Positions 20,687 through 29,803 are shown, counted from the stretch's first letter. The stretch: 64,000 nt of DNA from an uncultured Kordiimonas sp. (GCA_947503625.1 CANNEK010000007.1:1-64000); one strand, 5' to 3'. Program-made: numbers and translations. Notes: generated by a model from the letters alone, not told the origin.

Positions 20687-21133
20687 ATGGATAAAATAAA
20701 TTGGGGAAAATTTGCCGCTTATCACCCCGATGATGGGGACCTCGCTGATCAGCCGGACCTTGAGTTTCCATTCGTTGAGGGGTCTCGGTTCCGCGCCGTG
20801 AATACCGGCATTGACGAACCGGCAGTACAGATCAACCTGGAAGACTTTTACAAAGGCAAAGACATCCCCTGGACGCTTTCACATGACGAGGTTCATTTTG
20901 TCCTCTCGGGTGAATGTGAGGTTGAATACCATTTGCCGCCGTTGATGATTGAAACCGGCAAGGTGACGGTGAAAGCCGGGTCAACCTACTATATGCCACG
21001 CGGTTGCCGTGTTGTCTGGAAAGTATTGTCAGACGAACCCTTCCGGCATCTGTGCGTCTGCTTCCCTAACCCCGGATATCCGATTCCGGTGGCTCGAAGT
21101 CAGCAGAAAGTAGCTGGACCTCAGGAAGGGTAA
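20687..21133 (+). CDS. Cupin-domain protein A
   Basis: The 148-residue single-domain cupin has the conserved barrel segment SHDEVHFVLSGECEVEYHLPP and a closing strand PFRHLCVCFPNPGYPIP. The start follows GAAAGGAAG. It is clearly paralogous to the cupin at 27100-27534, sharing the HDE...LSGE...LPPL and PFRH-C-C-P pattern. It may be a metal-dependent dioxygenase, isomerase or dehydratase in the pathway; the reaction cannot be named. Confidence 0.85.
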   Translation: MDKINWGKFAAYHPDDGDLADQPDLEFPFVEGSRFRAVNTGIDEPAVQINLEDFYKGKDIPWTLSHDEVHFVLSGECEVEYHLPPLMIETGKVTVKAGSTYYMPRGCRVVWKVLSDEPFRHLCVCFPNPGYPIPVARSQQKVAGPQEG

Positions 21134-21135
21134 AC

Positions 21136-22133
21136 TTGACGTCCATCAATCGAATTTGCATGGCCTGCAGGCCAGTTGGGGTGCCGCAAGCTTAGGATTT
21201 CCGGCTTAAAAAAACCCTGTTGCCTCAACTGACTGCCGGGGTGTCCTTGTGGAGTTGTTGTGGATTTCGCTGGATCCGTACATCCGCCTTCGGATGGCGG
21301 GTCGTCATCTGGTAGACAATCTGTCGCCGGGCGATGCAATCAATAGTGAGATGGTTGGCAGGGTGGTTGAAACGGCTTCATCGGCATTTCAAATCAATGA
21401 CCTGGTTATCGGGTTTTCTAATTGGCAATCCCATGCAGTTCTGCGGGCTGACGGTCTGAAGAAGTTGCCGGATACAGATCATTCGATGTCCTACTATCTC
21501 GGTGTTTTGGGGATGCCGGGCCTTACGGCATATGCAGGTGTCGAAGTTCTGTTAAAGCCGTTAGCAGAAGACACTCTCGTTGTATCGGCGGCAGGTGGCC
21601 CGGTTGGTTCATCTGTTGGACAATTGGCGAAAGCGCGTGGTGCCACCGTTATTGGTATCGCGGATGGCCAAGAAAAATGCCGCTGGGTTGTTGACCAGAT
21701 AGGCTTTGATCATTGTATTGACTACCACCAACAAGATGTGCGGTCCAGCCTAAACGAGATATGCCCTGCTGGTCCCAGCCATTATTTCGACAATGTCGGC
21801 GGAAACCTCCTGAAACTGATGCTGGAGTGTATGCAGCCTTACGGCAAAATAGCCTTATGCGGCGTGATTTCGGACTACAACGAGACCGACCCTGCGCCTG
21901 GGCCGACACCGCTTGAGATTATCACTGCCCGAGCGACCGTTATGGGTTTGGTTGTTTATGATTATGAGCATCTGCAGGACCAGGCGCGGGCAGCAATTGG
22001 CAAGCTTGTTAAAGGCAATTCTTTTGCTGTGCGAGAAGATATATCGAAAGGCCTTCATAGCGCTCCGGGTGCTTTTGCCACGCTCATGAGGGGAAAGAGC
22101 CAGGGCAAAGCACTGGTTCAACTGTGCCATTAG
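21136..22133 (+). pseudogene. Disrupted NADP-dependent oxidoreductase (YncB/LTB4DH type)
   Basis: A TTG start behind AGGAAGGG opens a frame that reads MTSINRICMACRPVGVPQA and then meets TAG at 21193-21195. Beyond it DFRLKK...PQLTAG continues in frame to about 21239. A one-base deletion then shifts to the long frame VLVELLWISLDPYIRLRM, which continues to 22133 with the nucleotide-binding VSAAGGPVGSSVGQLAKARG. The N-terminus matches the usual start of this medium-chain reductase family, so the gene carries one nonsense change and one frameshift. A shortened product from GTG 21249 is possible but would lack the first strands. Confidence 0.72.
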
Positions 22134-22139
22134 GCGCTG

Positions 22140-22562
22140 TTATCCTGGCGACGCATCCAGGACCTGGCTGAGCAATGGGCTCATATGGATGTTGAGGGCG
22201 ACCCATTTGGAGGCACCCTTGTCCCAGGCGCAGACCACCGTACAGAAACCGGGGCGCTGTCTAAATCCACTGTCACGAGGTTTGCCCCGGTCGTTGTAGG
22301 AGCCTGATACCAAGCCCAGCTCGCCTTTGACCATGAATTTCAAAGGCTGCGGGCACCATTGACGCTTGTCCCATAGCCCCCCCCAATGAAAAGCCAAATG
22401 GTCCGCAAATCCATCTTTGTCGAGCGGAAAAGGAACATCGTCACAAACAAACGTTCCGCCCTCCGAGCAAAAATCCAACAACTGTTGCGTGTTACTGTTT
22501 TCATCTTCGAGCAAAACTGCAAAGGCTGCGCGGAAGTCTCTTTCTAATGTAGTCTGGTTCAT
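22140..22562 (-). CDS. SnoaL/NTF2-like protein 1
   Basis: The 140-residue protein has a cone-shaped NTF2-like fold: an N-terminal helix pair, then strands with LKFMVKGELGLVSGSYNDRGKP and a C-terminal VALNIHMSP strand. GGGAGAAT precedes the ATG. It is paralogous to the next gene upstream (22574-22987), with the same DVPFPLDKDGFADH versus DLPFAGDKAAFQDH motif. Such proteins act as isomerases, hydratases or cyclases, or only bind ligand. Confidence 0.78.
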   Translation of the reverse strand: MNQTTLERDFRAAFAVLLEDENSNTQQLLDFCSEGGTFVCDDVPFPLDKDGFADHLAFHWGGLWDKRQWCPQPLKFMVKGELGLVSGSYNDRGKPRDSGFRQRPGFCTVVCAWDKGASKWVALNIHMSPLLSQVLDASPG

Positions 22563-22573
22563 TGCAATTCTCC

Positions 22574-22987
22574 CTAAGATGGTGACTGGTTGACGACATG
22601 CCCGATGATCGGCCCCTGGTGCCAGCTGGCGAGCTTCCATTGACCGCTGCTGTGAAACCAGCCTTGGCTGAACATCATTGGCCTGATCCGGTATCCGGAA
22701 CCAGTCGGCTTGCCGCGAAAAGTGGAAAAGCCCACGACTGAACCAGCATTTTCGGCGCAGATAATCTTGAGACCGTTGGGCTTCCAGGCAAAACCCTCCC
22801 AATTGTCCGGACCGTGGAAGGAGATATGGTCCTGAAATGCTGCTTTGTCGCCGGCAAATGGCAAATCTTCATCCAGGATGACGGCATCTTCAATCATGCA
22901 CCCGTAGAAACTCTCAAGGTCGCCAGTTGCCAGCGCGTTTTCCAGTGCAGCAAAGGCCTCTTCTAAGCTCTCCGCAGAAGCTTTCAT
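22574..22987 (-). CDS. SnoaL/NTF2-like protein 2
   Basis: The 137-residue NTF2-fold protein has the hallmark start EAFAALENALATGDLESFYG and a strand-rich second half ending SWHQGPIIGHVV. It is followed by its paralogue after 11 bases, so the pair arose by tandem duplication. It is divergent from the alpha/beta hydrolase gene, with operator site B between them. Confidence 0.8.
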   Translation of the reverse strand: MKASAESLEEAFAALENALATGDLESFYGCMIEDAVILDEDLPFAGDKAAFQDHISFHGPDNWEGFAWKPNGLKIICAENAGSVVGFSTFRGKPTGSGYRIRPMMFSQGWFHSSGQWKLASWHQGPIIGHVVNQSPS

Positions 22988-23036
22988 TTAGTTTCTCCTT
23001 TATTTTAGTTGCTCAATAGATCATATCACAGCTAAT

Positions 23037-23048
23037 ATTGTATGCAAT
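23037..23048. promoter_or_regulatory. GntR operator-like palindrome ATTGTATGCAAT (site B)
   Basis: A 12-bp near-palindrome matches site A except for one central base. It lies in the 96-base divergent promoter between the SnoaL pair and the alpha/beta hydrolase gene, so one protein could control both directions. Confidence 0.65.
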
Positions 23049-23083
23049 ATTGCTTACCTATTTAACAAAGAAAGGGTGACGGG

Positions 23084-23866
23084 ATGGAAGTTGTGAAATG
23101 TGGTTATGCTGATATTGGCGCTGGGCAGATACATTATCGGTATCTGGAAGGTGAGGGAACGCCGCTTGTGTATTTTCATCAAACAGCAAGCTCCAGCAAA
23201 ATGTGGCTCAAAGTATTCAGCCGCCTGTCTGACTTGGGGCCGCAGTATGCTTTTGACACCCCGGGTTTTGGTGGCAGCTTCGACGCGCAAGGTGACCCCA
23301 GCATGACGGACTATGCTGAATGGATGGCTGAAGCACTGGCTGCTTGCGGTGTAAAAAAAGCCCATATCGTCGGGCATCATACTGGTGCATGTATTGGAAC
23401 CGAGTTAGTGGCGCGCCACCCGGGGATTGCGGAAAGCGTTACCCTGATTGGGCCGGTACCGCTAACGGCGGAAGAGCGGCATGAATTTTCGCTACATTTT
23501 GGTACGCCATTCACACCAACTGTTTCAGGCAGTCACCTGATGGATAACTGGCACTATCTGGATCGACTTGGCGCTCATCATGACGTTGACCTTTTCCACC
23601 GGGAAATGTGGGATATGATGCGCGCTTGGCAGGGACGGGTTAAAAGCTATGCGGCCGTGTGGGAGCAGGACTTTACGAGCATGTATCAAAAGCTGCCTGA
23701 GCCTCTATTGATCATGTGCGCAGCCGACGATGTTCTGTATCCGTTTTTCGATCGGGCAAAGGAACTGCGCCCCGATGCGACGGCTGTAGAGCCAACCGGC
23801 GCAAATTTCGAACCAGACCTTGACCCGGATACGGTGGCAAACAGTATACGCTCACTGATTTCCTAG
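23084..23866 (+). CDS. Alpha/beta-hydrolase-fold protein with altered triad
   Basis: The 260-residue protein has the complete alpha/beta hydrolase fold: oxyanion segment VYFHQTASSSKMW, elbow HIVGHHTGACIGTE and a late strand LLIMCAADDVLYPFF. The nucleophile position of the elbow (G-H-H-T-G) is His rather than Ser, Asp or Cys. The usual catalytic His near the C-terminus is replaced in TGANFEPDLDPDTV. It may be catalytically altered or a binding protein. It sits in the GntR-controlled locus. Confidence 0.82.
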   Translation: MEVVKCGYADIGAGQIHYRYLEGEGTPLVYFHQTASSSKMWLKVFSRLSDLGPQYAFDTPGFGGSFDAQGDPSMTDYAEWMAEALAACGVKKAHIVGHHTGACIGTELVARHPGIAESVTLIGPVPLTAEERHEFSLHFGTPFTPTVSGSHLMDNWHYLDRLGAHHDVDLFHREMWDMMRAWQGRVKSYAAVWEQDFTSMYQKLPEPLLIMCAADDVLYPFFDRAKELRPDATAVEPTGANFEPDLDPDTVANSIRSLIS

Positions 23867-23933
23867 CGCGTGTTTGTCGTTGGTGTGTGGTCAAAACAAA
23901 GCCGTGAGAAGGTGTCTGGCTTTCTTGCGGCTC

Positions 23934-24455
23934 CTAGCTTCTAGGCTCCAGGATGTTTCGGTTAAGTACTGACTGAGTTGCTTGATCATATAGACTGGTC
24001 AGACGCTCAAATGCGTGTGCTGCTGAGGCGAGGGCCGTTTCAAAATTGTTGATCTCGCCCACAAGTTCGACCAAAAGTTCCTGGCGCAACTCGGCATAGG
24101 CATCGGTTGCCTTTCGGCCTTCTTCCGTCAATTCATAGCCTGCTTCGCGTTTTGAATTGCCTACGACTCGCTTCACCAAAGCAAACTGTTCGAGCTTCTT
24201 CAACGAATATTGTATACTAGAAACGTCATTCCTGTTCAGGAATAGCAGCAATTCTGATAGATTTTGTGCGCCATCCCGCATCCGAATAGAGTGTAAAAGG
24301 CAAATATCCTGATAGCTGAGGGAGTATCCGGACACGGTTTTGTTCAGAAAAACACTCCATCGGGAAAACGCTTCCATTGTTCTAATCATGGCAAGTTCAG
24401 CTCGCGTCAATGTTGCCGCATGCTGACCGGTCGTCATATATCGATCATCTGTCAT
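23934..24455 (-). CDS. MarR-family winged-helix regulator
   Basis: The 173-residue protein has dimerisation helices at both ends and a winged helix at about residues 65-130 (LSELLLFLNRNDVSSIQYSL for the recognition helix, KREAGYELTEEGRKA for the wing). It faces away from the receptor gene at 24808, so it may act as a second, local regulator of the receptor promoter. The ligand is unknown. Confidence 0.87.
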   Translation of the reverse strand: MTDDRYMTTGQHAATLTRAELAMIRTMEAFSRWSVFLNKTVSGYSLSYQDICLLHSIRMRDGAQNLSELLLFLNRNDVSSIQYSLKKLEQFALVKRVVGNSKREAGYELTEEGRKATDAYAELRQELLVELVGEINNFETALASAAHAFERLTSLYDQATQSVLNRNILEPRS

Positions 24456-24645
24456 CAGTTATCTACCTGTAATTTAACAATAAATCTCTAAATATTGCCC
24501 TGTTGAAATATACAATGAACCAAGCCTGCCAGCTGGTGGATGCGATAGAGATAATAAAACACAGCTAAATTAGCTGTATTAAACTTACTACTGGCTATCT
24601 TTTTTGGCCATATTTTTAATAGTTGACATGGATCAGCTTACGCTA

Positions 24646-24672
24646 TCGTATAGCATACGAAGTTGTATACAA
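24646..24672. promoter_or_regulatory. Adjacent palindromes upstream of the segment III receptor
   Basis: TCGTAT-agc-ATACGA (24646-24660) is a perfect inverted repeat and is followed three bases later by TTGTATACAA (24663-24672), identical to GntR site A. The first may belong to the divergent MarR protein or be a second GntR half-site pair. The rest of 24456-24807 is AT-rich with no gene seen; TTGACA at 24623 is a possible -35. Confidence 0.7.
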
Positions 24673-24807
24673 TATTAAACACAAAAACACTTCACTATCT
24701 GGGGAACCGGACAAATGCGGCGTGGTCGGGATTGACCACACTGATTTCTGTCAGCGCCAGCAACGTCGTTGGAGGTCACCGTTGTTTGTCACCATTGGGA
24801 GAAGACG

Positions 24808-27000
24808 ATGAGCCATTCAAAATTGACCTCTAAGGCATCAGTTGCCGCGATTTTAGCCGTGCTTGCATCACCGGCTTACAGTCAGGAAACACAGAGTGCC
24901 GAAGATGATGATGTGTTGCTCGAAGAGGTGATTGTAACAGCCTTGCGCCGCAACCAGACGTTTCAGGATGTTCCGGCGGCCGTCAGCGTATTTGATGCCG
25001 CGACGATTGAAAGAGCCGGAATTACGCGAGCAGACGACTTTGTCGCCCTTATCCCAAACGCTGCCCTGATCAATACCAATACAGAAGGCGAGGCATTCCT
25101 CGTTCTTCGCGGGATGGCGCCGGCACGGAATGCAGAGACTTCCACCGCAATTGTCATTGACGGTGTACTGGCAACCGGCCCAAACGAGCTTAATCAGGAA
25201 TTTTTCGATATTCAGTCAATTGAGGTGCTCAAAGGCCCTCAAGGGGCGCTCTATGGAAGAAACGCTGTAGGCGGTGCCGTCGTCATCCGCACAGCCGAGC
25301 CAACCAATGAGGTGGATGGTGATGTCCGGATCGGTTTCGGTGAAGAGGGTCGGGTGCTTGCACAGGGCTCGGCCAGCATCCCCCTTATTGATGACAAGCT
25401 GTTTGCGCGCATCAGTGTTCAACACCATCAGCGTGGCGGTAAACAGGAAAACATATTCACCGGTGAAGAACGCGATCGGTTTCGCAGGCAAAATTTCCGG
25501 GGGCGGCTGATTTACCGCGCGTCCGAGAAACTGGATATTGATATTAGGGCCTATGGTGGTCTGGTAAGAGATACTGGCGGTATCGGCGCTGTTGCCGATA
25601 TACAGCCAGGAGGCCTCAATGTGAACGGGCCACTGCCTGATTTCCAGAATAATATCCCGAGTTTTAATGATCAGGACCGGTATGGTTTTGCGCTCAAAAT
25701 CGATTATCAGTTCGATGGCGCCGAACTAACATCGACAAGTGCCTACAATTTCACCGAAGATAGATACGGTCAGGACAATTTTCCCTACTTGTTCGGTGAC
25801 ACCGCCGCAGAAGGGGGCGATGGTGCAACCCAATATGTATTGTTTAACTACGAGACATTAAGCCAGGAGCTGCGGCTTTCATCAACCTCGGATGGTCCGT
25901 TTAGCTACATTGCGGGTGTTTATGCCGCGCGTATCTATAATGACCGCCTGACCAATCTGGCGACAGATACCGATGGCATTTTGCTGGACGGTCGACAGCC
26001 AAACCTCGGGGATGTCAACACGACATTCGCTTTCAGGGATGATGAAACAAGACGGACCAATTTGGCAGCTTTCCTAAACCTGTCGTACGACGTTACTGAA
26101 AACCTGTCGATCACCGCGGCAGTTCGCTACGATGACGAGGACGCGACGGTGGAAGACCTGGCGCCTGCGCCCTTTACCACAACACCGGGTGCGGAAAGGG
26201 AAGGTAGTTACTCTGCCTGGCAGCCCAAGTTTTCAGCCAATTATGCCTTTACTGATGATTTCAGTGTGTATGCGAACTGGGGCCGTTCTTTCAAAGCGGG
26301 CGGTTTTAACCCGACGGGGGCTGGTGATCTCGTTAGAGAATTCAACCCTGCCTCTACAGTTGTGGACGAGTACGGGGAAGAAACATCTTCAAGTTTTGAC
26401 GCAGGCTTTAAGGCACGCATGATGGACGGCAAACTTCAGCTTAACGGTGCCGGCTTCTACACGCGCGGCAAAAACTTCCAGGTCTTTGAGTTTTTCCCGG
26501 GGCCCAGCCTGCAGGCGATCGCGCAAGTTGAGCGCGTTCGGATTCAGGGTTTCGAAGTTGAGGCGACGTTGCGCCCCACCGAAAACCTGATGTTGTCAGC
26601 CAACTATGGTTACACCGACGCGACTATTCGGGAACTGGCATCGGATCCAGATCTTGAAGGTAACCGCACGCCTTATGTTCCGAAGGATACGTTTGTTGCG
26701 ACGGGACAATATGAATACCCGGTTAATGACGAATATTCGCTGGTTACTCGTATAGATTATAATCGCATAGGCAAGACGGTATTTAACATTGCGAATACGC
26801 CGGGTACCGAACGCGATCCGGTTGATTTGGTAAATCTCCGTGTCGCCGTCGAGGCGGAGCAATGGACGCTCGCTTTCTGGGCTAAAAACCTGTTCGGTAA
26901 ATTCTACCAGTCTGAACCGGTCATTTTGTTTCCGACGGTTGCAGCGACATTCCGCGGCGCGCCCAGCTACTGGGGGGCCGACTTCAGCTACCGTTTCTAG
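24808..27000 (+). CDS. TonB-dependent outer-membrane receptor
   Basis: The 730-residue protein starts at the ATG behind GGGAGAAG and has signal peptide up to SPAYS, TonB box LLEEVIVTALRR, a plug with QSIEVLKGPQGALYGRNAVG and a barrel ending in YWGADFSYRF. There is no STN domain. Reading in from ATG 24769 would add an unlikely N-terminus. Under GntR operator site C, it would import the aromatic or polyketide-like substrate of segment III. It starts a probable operon with a cupin, an AhpD-like protein and a methyltransferase. Confidence 0.93.
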   Translation: MSHSKLTSKASVAAILAVLASPAYSQETQSAEDDDVLLEEVIVTALRRNQTFQDVPAAVSVFDAATIERAGITRADDFVALIPNAALINTNTEGEAFLVLRGMAPARNAETSTAIVIDGVLATGPNELNQEFFDIQSIEVLKGPQGALYGRNAVGGAVVIRTAEPTNEVDGDVRIGFGEEGRVLAQGSASIPLIDDKLFARISVQHHQRGGKQENIFTGEERDRFRRQNFRGRLIYRASEKLDIDIRAYGGLVRDTGGIGAVADIQPGGLNVNGPLPDFQNNIPSFNDQDRYGFALKIDYQFDGAELTSTSAYNFTEDRYGQDNFPYLFGDTAAEGGDGATQYVLFNYETLSQELRLSSTSDGPFSYIAGVYAARIYNDRLTNLATDTDGILLDGRQPNLGDVNTTFAFRDDETRRTNLAAFLNLSYDVTENLSITAAVRYDDEDATVEDLAPAPFTTTPGAEREGSYSAWQPKFSANYAFTDDFSVYANWGRSFKAGGFNPTGAGDLVREFNPASTVVDEYGEETSSSFDAGFKARMMDGKLQLNGAGFYTRGKNFQVFEFFPGPSLQAIAQVERVRIQGFEVEATLRPTENLMLSANYGYTDATIRELASDPDLEGNRTPYVPKDTFVATGQYEYPVNDEYSLVTRIDYNRIGKTVFNIANTPGTERDPVDLVNLRVAVEAEQWTLAFWAKNLFGKFYQSEPVILFPTVAATFRGAPSYWGADFSYRF

Positions 27001-27099
27001 AAATAGCCGAACATCTTGGTTTCGCTACCTTGCCGGCAGGCCCCAAAAAAAGCAGCAGACGAGTGGGTTAGCGAAACCACAAAACAAGGAGATTTTAAT

Positions 27100-27534
27100 A
27101 TGCCGATTGGATTAGCACCAACCCCTCGTTCCACGTTCGAGGCCCACACTATTGACCATAAAGCCATGGATAATGCTCCGCTTCTGGATTTGCCCTTCAA
27201 CCCGGGTGTGCAGGTTCGTGGCTATAGTGCGATTAACCAGCCAAACTGTCAGATCATTATTGAGGACTTCATGCCAGGTGACGAGTTCTCCTGGACCTTC
27301 ACACACGACGAAATGCAATACGCATTGTCGGGCGAAATGGAACTCGAAGTAGCACTGCCTCCGCTTTATCAGGAAGTGATTAAAACCCGGATTACGCCCG
27401 GCACGCTTTTCAGTTATCCGGTCGGTGCTCGCAAGACGGTGAAGGTCGTCTCGGATGTTCCATTCCGGCATATCTGTTTTTGCCCGCCCAGCCCCAACTA
27501 CCCGTTCCCAACACTGGACGACCTGAAAGGTTAA
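27100..27534 (+). CDS. Cupin-domain protein B
   Basis: The 144-residue single cupin has an AAGGAG ribosome site. Conserved strands are WTFTHDEMQYALSGEMELEV and PFRHICFCPPSPNYPFP, matching cupin A at 20687. Only some of the usual metal His/Glu residues are obvious, so metal use is uncertain. It follows the receptor gene by 99 bases and precedes the AhpD-like gene by 29 bases. Confidence 0.84.
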   Translation: MPIGLAPTPRSTFEAHTIDHKAMDNAPLLDLPFNPGVQVRGYSAINQPNCQIIIEDFMPGDEFSWTFTHDEMQYALSGEMELEVALPPLYQEVIKTRITPGTLFSYPVGARKTVKVVSDVPFRHICFCPPSPNYPFPTLDDLKG

Positions 27535-27563
27535 AGCCAGCTTTCAACTAAGGAGCCTTCCAA

Positions 27564-28148
27564 ATGCCAGCGCCCCAGTTGCCGCCACTGCCTCGAGACC
27601 AGTTGCCAGAGGATTTGAAACCCCTCTTTGATACAAGTGAAGAACGAACGGGCGATGCGACAATCGTTAGCGTTATGGCTCAACAGCCAGACATCTTGCG
27701 CTGGTATTTTGGTGAGTTTTATGACGGTCTTTTTTACAACCAGCACAAGGGTATGCGGGTTGATGTTCGAACAAAGGAGCTGTTGCGCCTGAAACTTTCC
27801 AAGCAGCACGGTTGCCAATTCTGCAATCGTTTCAATACGGTAGAGGCAAAAGAAGCAGGCATCACGGATGCAATGATCGACGCAATCTTTGATATCTCTT
27901 CGCCAGAGTTCAATGACAAAGACCGAGCGGTGCTGATGCTAGCCGAAGAAATGATGTTGCAAAATATGGAAGGCCAGCTGTCAGCAGATTTGTATCAGCG
28001 CCTTCGTGCACATTATGACGAAGGGCAGATCATAGAAATCGGGTTTATTGCTGCCGTCCTTACAGGCGTTGCCAAATGGATATTCACCTTCGATATGGTG
28101 AACCGGGAAGAAACATGCCCGATCGGCCCTCCAAGAGCTGCCGAGTAA
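27564..28148 (+). CDS. Carboxymuconolactone-decarboxylase/AhpD-like protein
   Basis: The 194-residue all-helical protein has the AhpD-type redox pair in LLRLKLSKQHGCQFCNRFN (CxxC). The usual His after the pair is replaced by Asn in this arrangement. Members are either ring-cleavage decarboxylases or alkylhydroperoxidases; the CxxC favours a thiol-peroxidase or redox role. Ribosome site AAGGAG precedes the start. It lies in the receptor operon of segment III. Confidence 0.85.
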   Translation: MPAPQLPPLPRDQLPEDLKPLFDTSEERTGDATIVSVMAQQPDILRWYFGEFYDGLFYNQHKGMRVDVRTKELLRLKLSKQHGCQFCNRFNTVEAKEAGITDAMIDAIFDISSPEFNDKDRAVLMLAEEMMLQNMEGQLSADLYQRLRAHYDEGQIIEIGFIAAVLTGVAKWIFTFDMVNREETCPIGPPRAAE

Positions 28149-28204
28149 AATCACAAACAATCACACGTCCTTACAGGCAAGAAGTAAATACAGGAGTTTG
28201 AGTT

Positions 28205-29356
28205 ATGGATGCAGAAATGGACCTGAAAAACCAGTATCAACACTCGGTTTTGCCCACAACAACGTCAGATGAATTTGCGCGCCAGGAATTTGTCAAAAGC
28301 TTTAAGTTTCATCTGGCTTCACAGGTTTCTCCGGGCAACCGGTTTGCGTATGAAAAGCGAGCATCTGGCACGGCAAAAGACTATAAAGGTATCCGACGCG
28401 AGATGGAAAAAGACGATTATTTCCGTTTCTGGAGCGCCCTGCAACGCAACAGCCAGGAAATGATGTGGAAGTCAACACAGGTTCCTGTGGAGCGGGAGCT
28501 TGACCACATTGTTGCGAAAAGCAAGAGCATAGAGCAGGGCCTGGGTTCCCTGATGCTGGACGCCTCACTTGAGATTCCGCGCTATCATCAGCTTGTGGAC
28601 ATCCATTGTATGCCGGGTGGTTACCACAGCGAATTCAGACAAGATGACGTTGCCAGTGGCGCTTTGTATGACAGGGCAGTATATCTATACGCCATGGGGC
28701 GCATGGGACCGCTCAATTCAGATATCGGCGACACCACTATCGCCTATTTAAAAGAGCACTACCCGGATATGAAGCCCAAACGCATCCTTGATATGGGCTG
28801 CACGGTTGGCCATTCGACGCTGCCTTACTGCGATGCTTACCCTGACGCAGATGTCTATGGAATTGATGTTGGCGCGCCTGTTCTTAGGTACGCGCATGCG
28901 CGCGCTGAAAGTTTGGGCAAGGCTGTCCATTTTAGTCAGCAAAACGCTGAAAGCACGAACTTCGAAGGTGGTTCATTTGATCTGATTGTCAGTCATATCC
29001 TGGTGCACGAAACCAGTCACAAAGCTATACGTAACATCATGCGTGAAGCTCACAGGCTTCTGTCGCCGGGAGGTGTTGTTATCCATGCCGAGACCCCGCC
29101 CTACAAAGATTTGGATGCGTTTGACGCCTTCATGCTGGACTGGGACACGCGCAATAATAATGAACCCTTCTGGGGGGCAAGCCACGAAATTGCACCGGAA
29201 GCGATGGCCAAAGAAACCGGTTTCGACCCGAAAAAAGCCTTTGACGGCATGCAACTGAGTGCCTTCGATGCCGCGGAAGCCAAACGAACCAAAGTTTTCC
29301 AGGGGGGAGACTTTGCCGGTGGCGGCATGTGGTACGTGTGGGGAGCTCAAAAATAG
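28205..29356 (+). CDS. Class I SAM-dependent methyltransferase
   Basis: The 383-residue protein has about 190 N-terminal residues without a recognised domain, followed by a Rossmann methyltransferase. Motif I is RILDMGCTVGHST, the acidic end of strand 2 is VYGIDVG, and motif IV/post-I is GSFDLIVSHILVHE with LLSPGGVVIHAE. It transfers a methyl group from SAM to an unknown acceptor, perhaps the pathway substrate or an intermediate. It is in line with the cupin and AhpD-like genes. Confidence 0.88.
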   Translation: MDAEMDLKNQYQHSVLPTTTSDEFARQEFVKSFKFHLASQVSPGNRFAYEKRASGTAKDYKGIRREMEKDDYFRFWSALQRNSQEMMWKSTQVPVERELDHIVAKSKSIEQGLGSLMLDASLEIPRYHQLVDIHCMPGGYHSEFRQDDVASGALYDRAVYLYAMGRMGPLNSDIGDTTIAYLKEHYPDMKPKRILDMGCTVGHSTLPYCDAYPDADVYGIDVGAPVLRYAHARAESLGKAVHFSQQNAESTNFEGGSFDLIVSHILVHETSHKAIRNIMREAHRLLSPGGVVIHAETPPYKDLDAFDAFMLDWDTRNNNEPFWGASHEIAPEAMAKETGFDPKKAFDGMQLSAFDAAEAKRTKVFQGGDFAGGGMWYVWGAQK

Positions 29357-29458
29357 GCTCGACACAATAATAGTCTCCTCGGGTGGCGCTCTCCTTCCTC
29401 TTTGCGTCACCCACCTTCATTTTCCTAATGAGGATCAAACCCCAAACAGGATCGAACA

Positions 29459-29803
29459 ATGACAGTTTTACAAAAGAAAGCGCGTGGTCGTCGGCCAGAG
29501 TATTTTGAAGACCCGGCCGTCGACAAACTTATGGCCATCACCATGGCCTTGGCAGGCGAAGTTTCGGTTTTGCGCGATAGACTGGACACGATTGAACGCC
29601 TCTCAGAAGCAGGTGAAAAAATTTCTCCGCGCAGTGTTGATGAATATCAGCCAGGCCCGGATGTTTGCGCCGCCCGTGATGTCTGGCGAGAGGACTACTT
29701 GGGCAATGTGCTTAGAATTGTCCACCAGGAACTTGAAGGTATGCAGCGCGACAGCGACAGCAAAGTTTACGAAGAAAATGTCGTGCATGTGGAGCGCGAA
29801 TAA
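29459..29803 (+). CDS. Hypothetical protein (114 aa)
   Basis: A soluble protein with a basic N-terminus (KKARGRRPEYFEDP) and a central helical stretch AITMALAGEVSVLRDRLDTI likely to form a coiled coil. No known domain is recognised. It is the last gene before the segment III/IV junction and is co-directional with the methyltransferase, so it may be an accessory subunit. From 29804 to 30041 I see no gene; CATAGTGT/ACACTATG (29835-29865) is a possible weak hairpin. Confidence 0.65.
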   Translation: MTVLQKKARGRRPEYFEDPAVDKLMAITMALAGEVSVLRDRLDTIERLSEAGEKISPRSVDEYQPGPDVCAARDVWREDYLGNVLRIVHQELEGMQRDSDSKVYEENVVHVERE

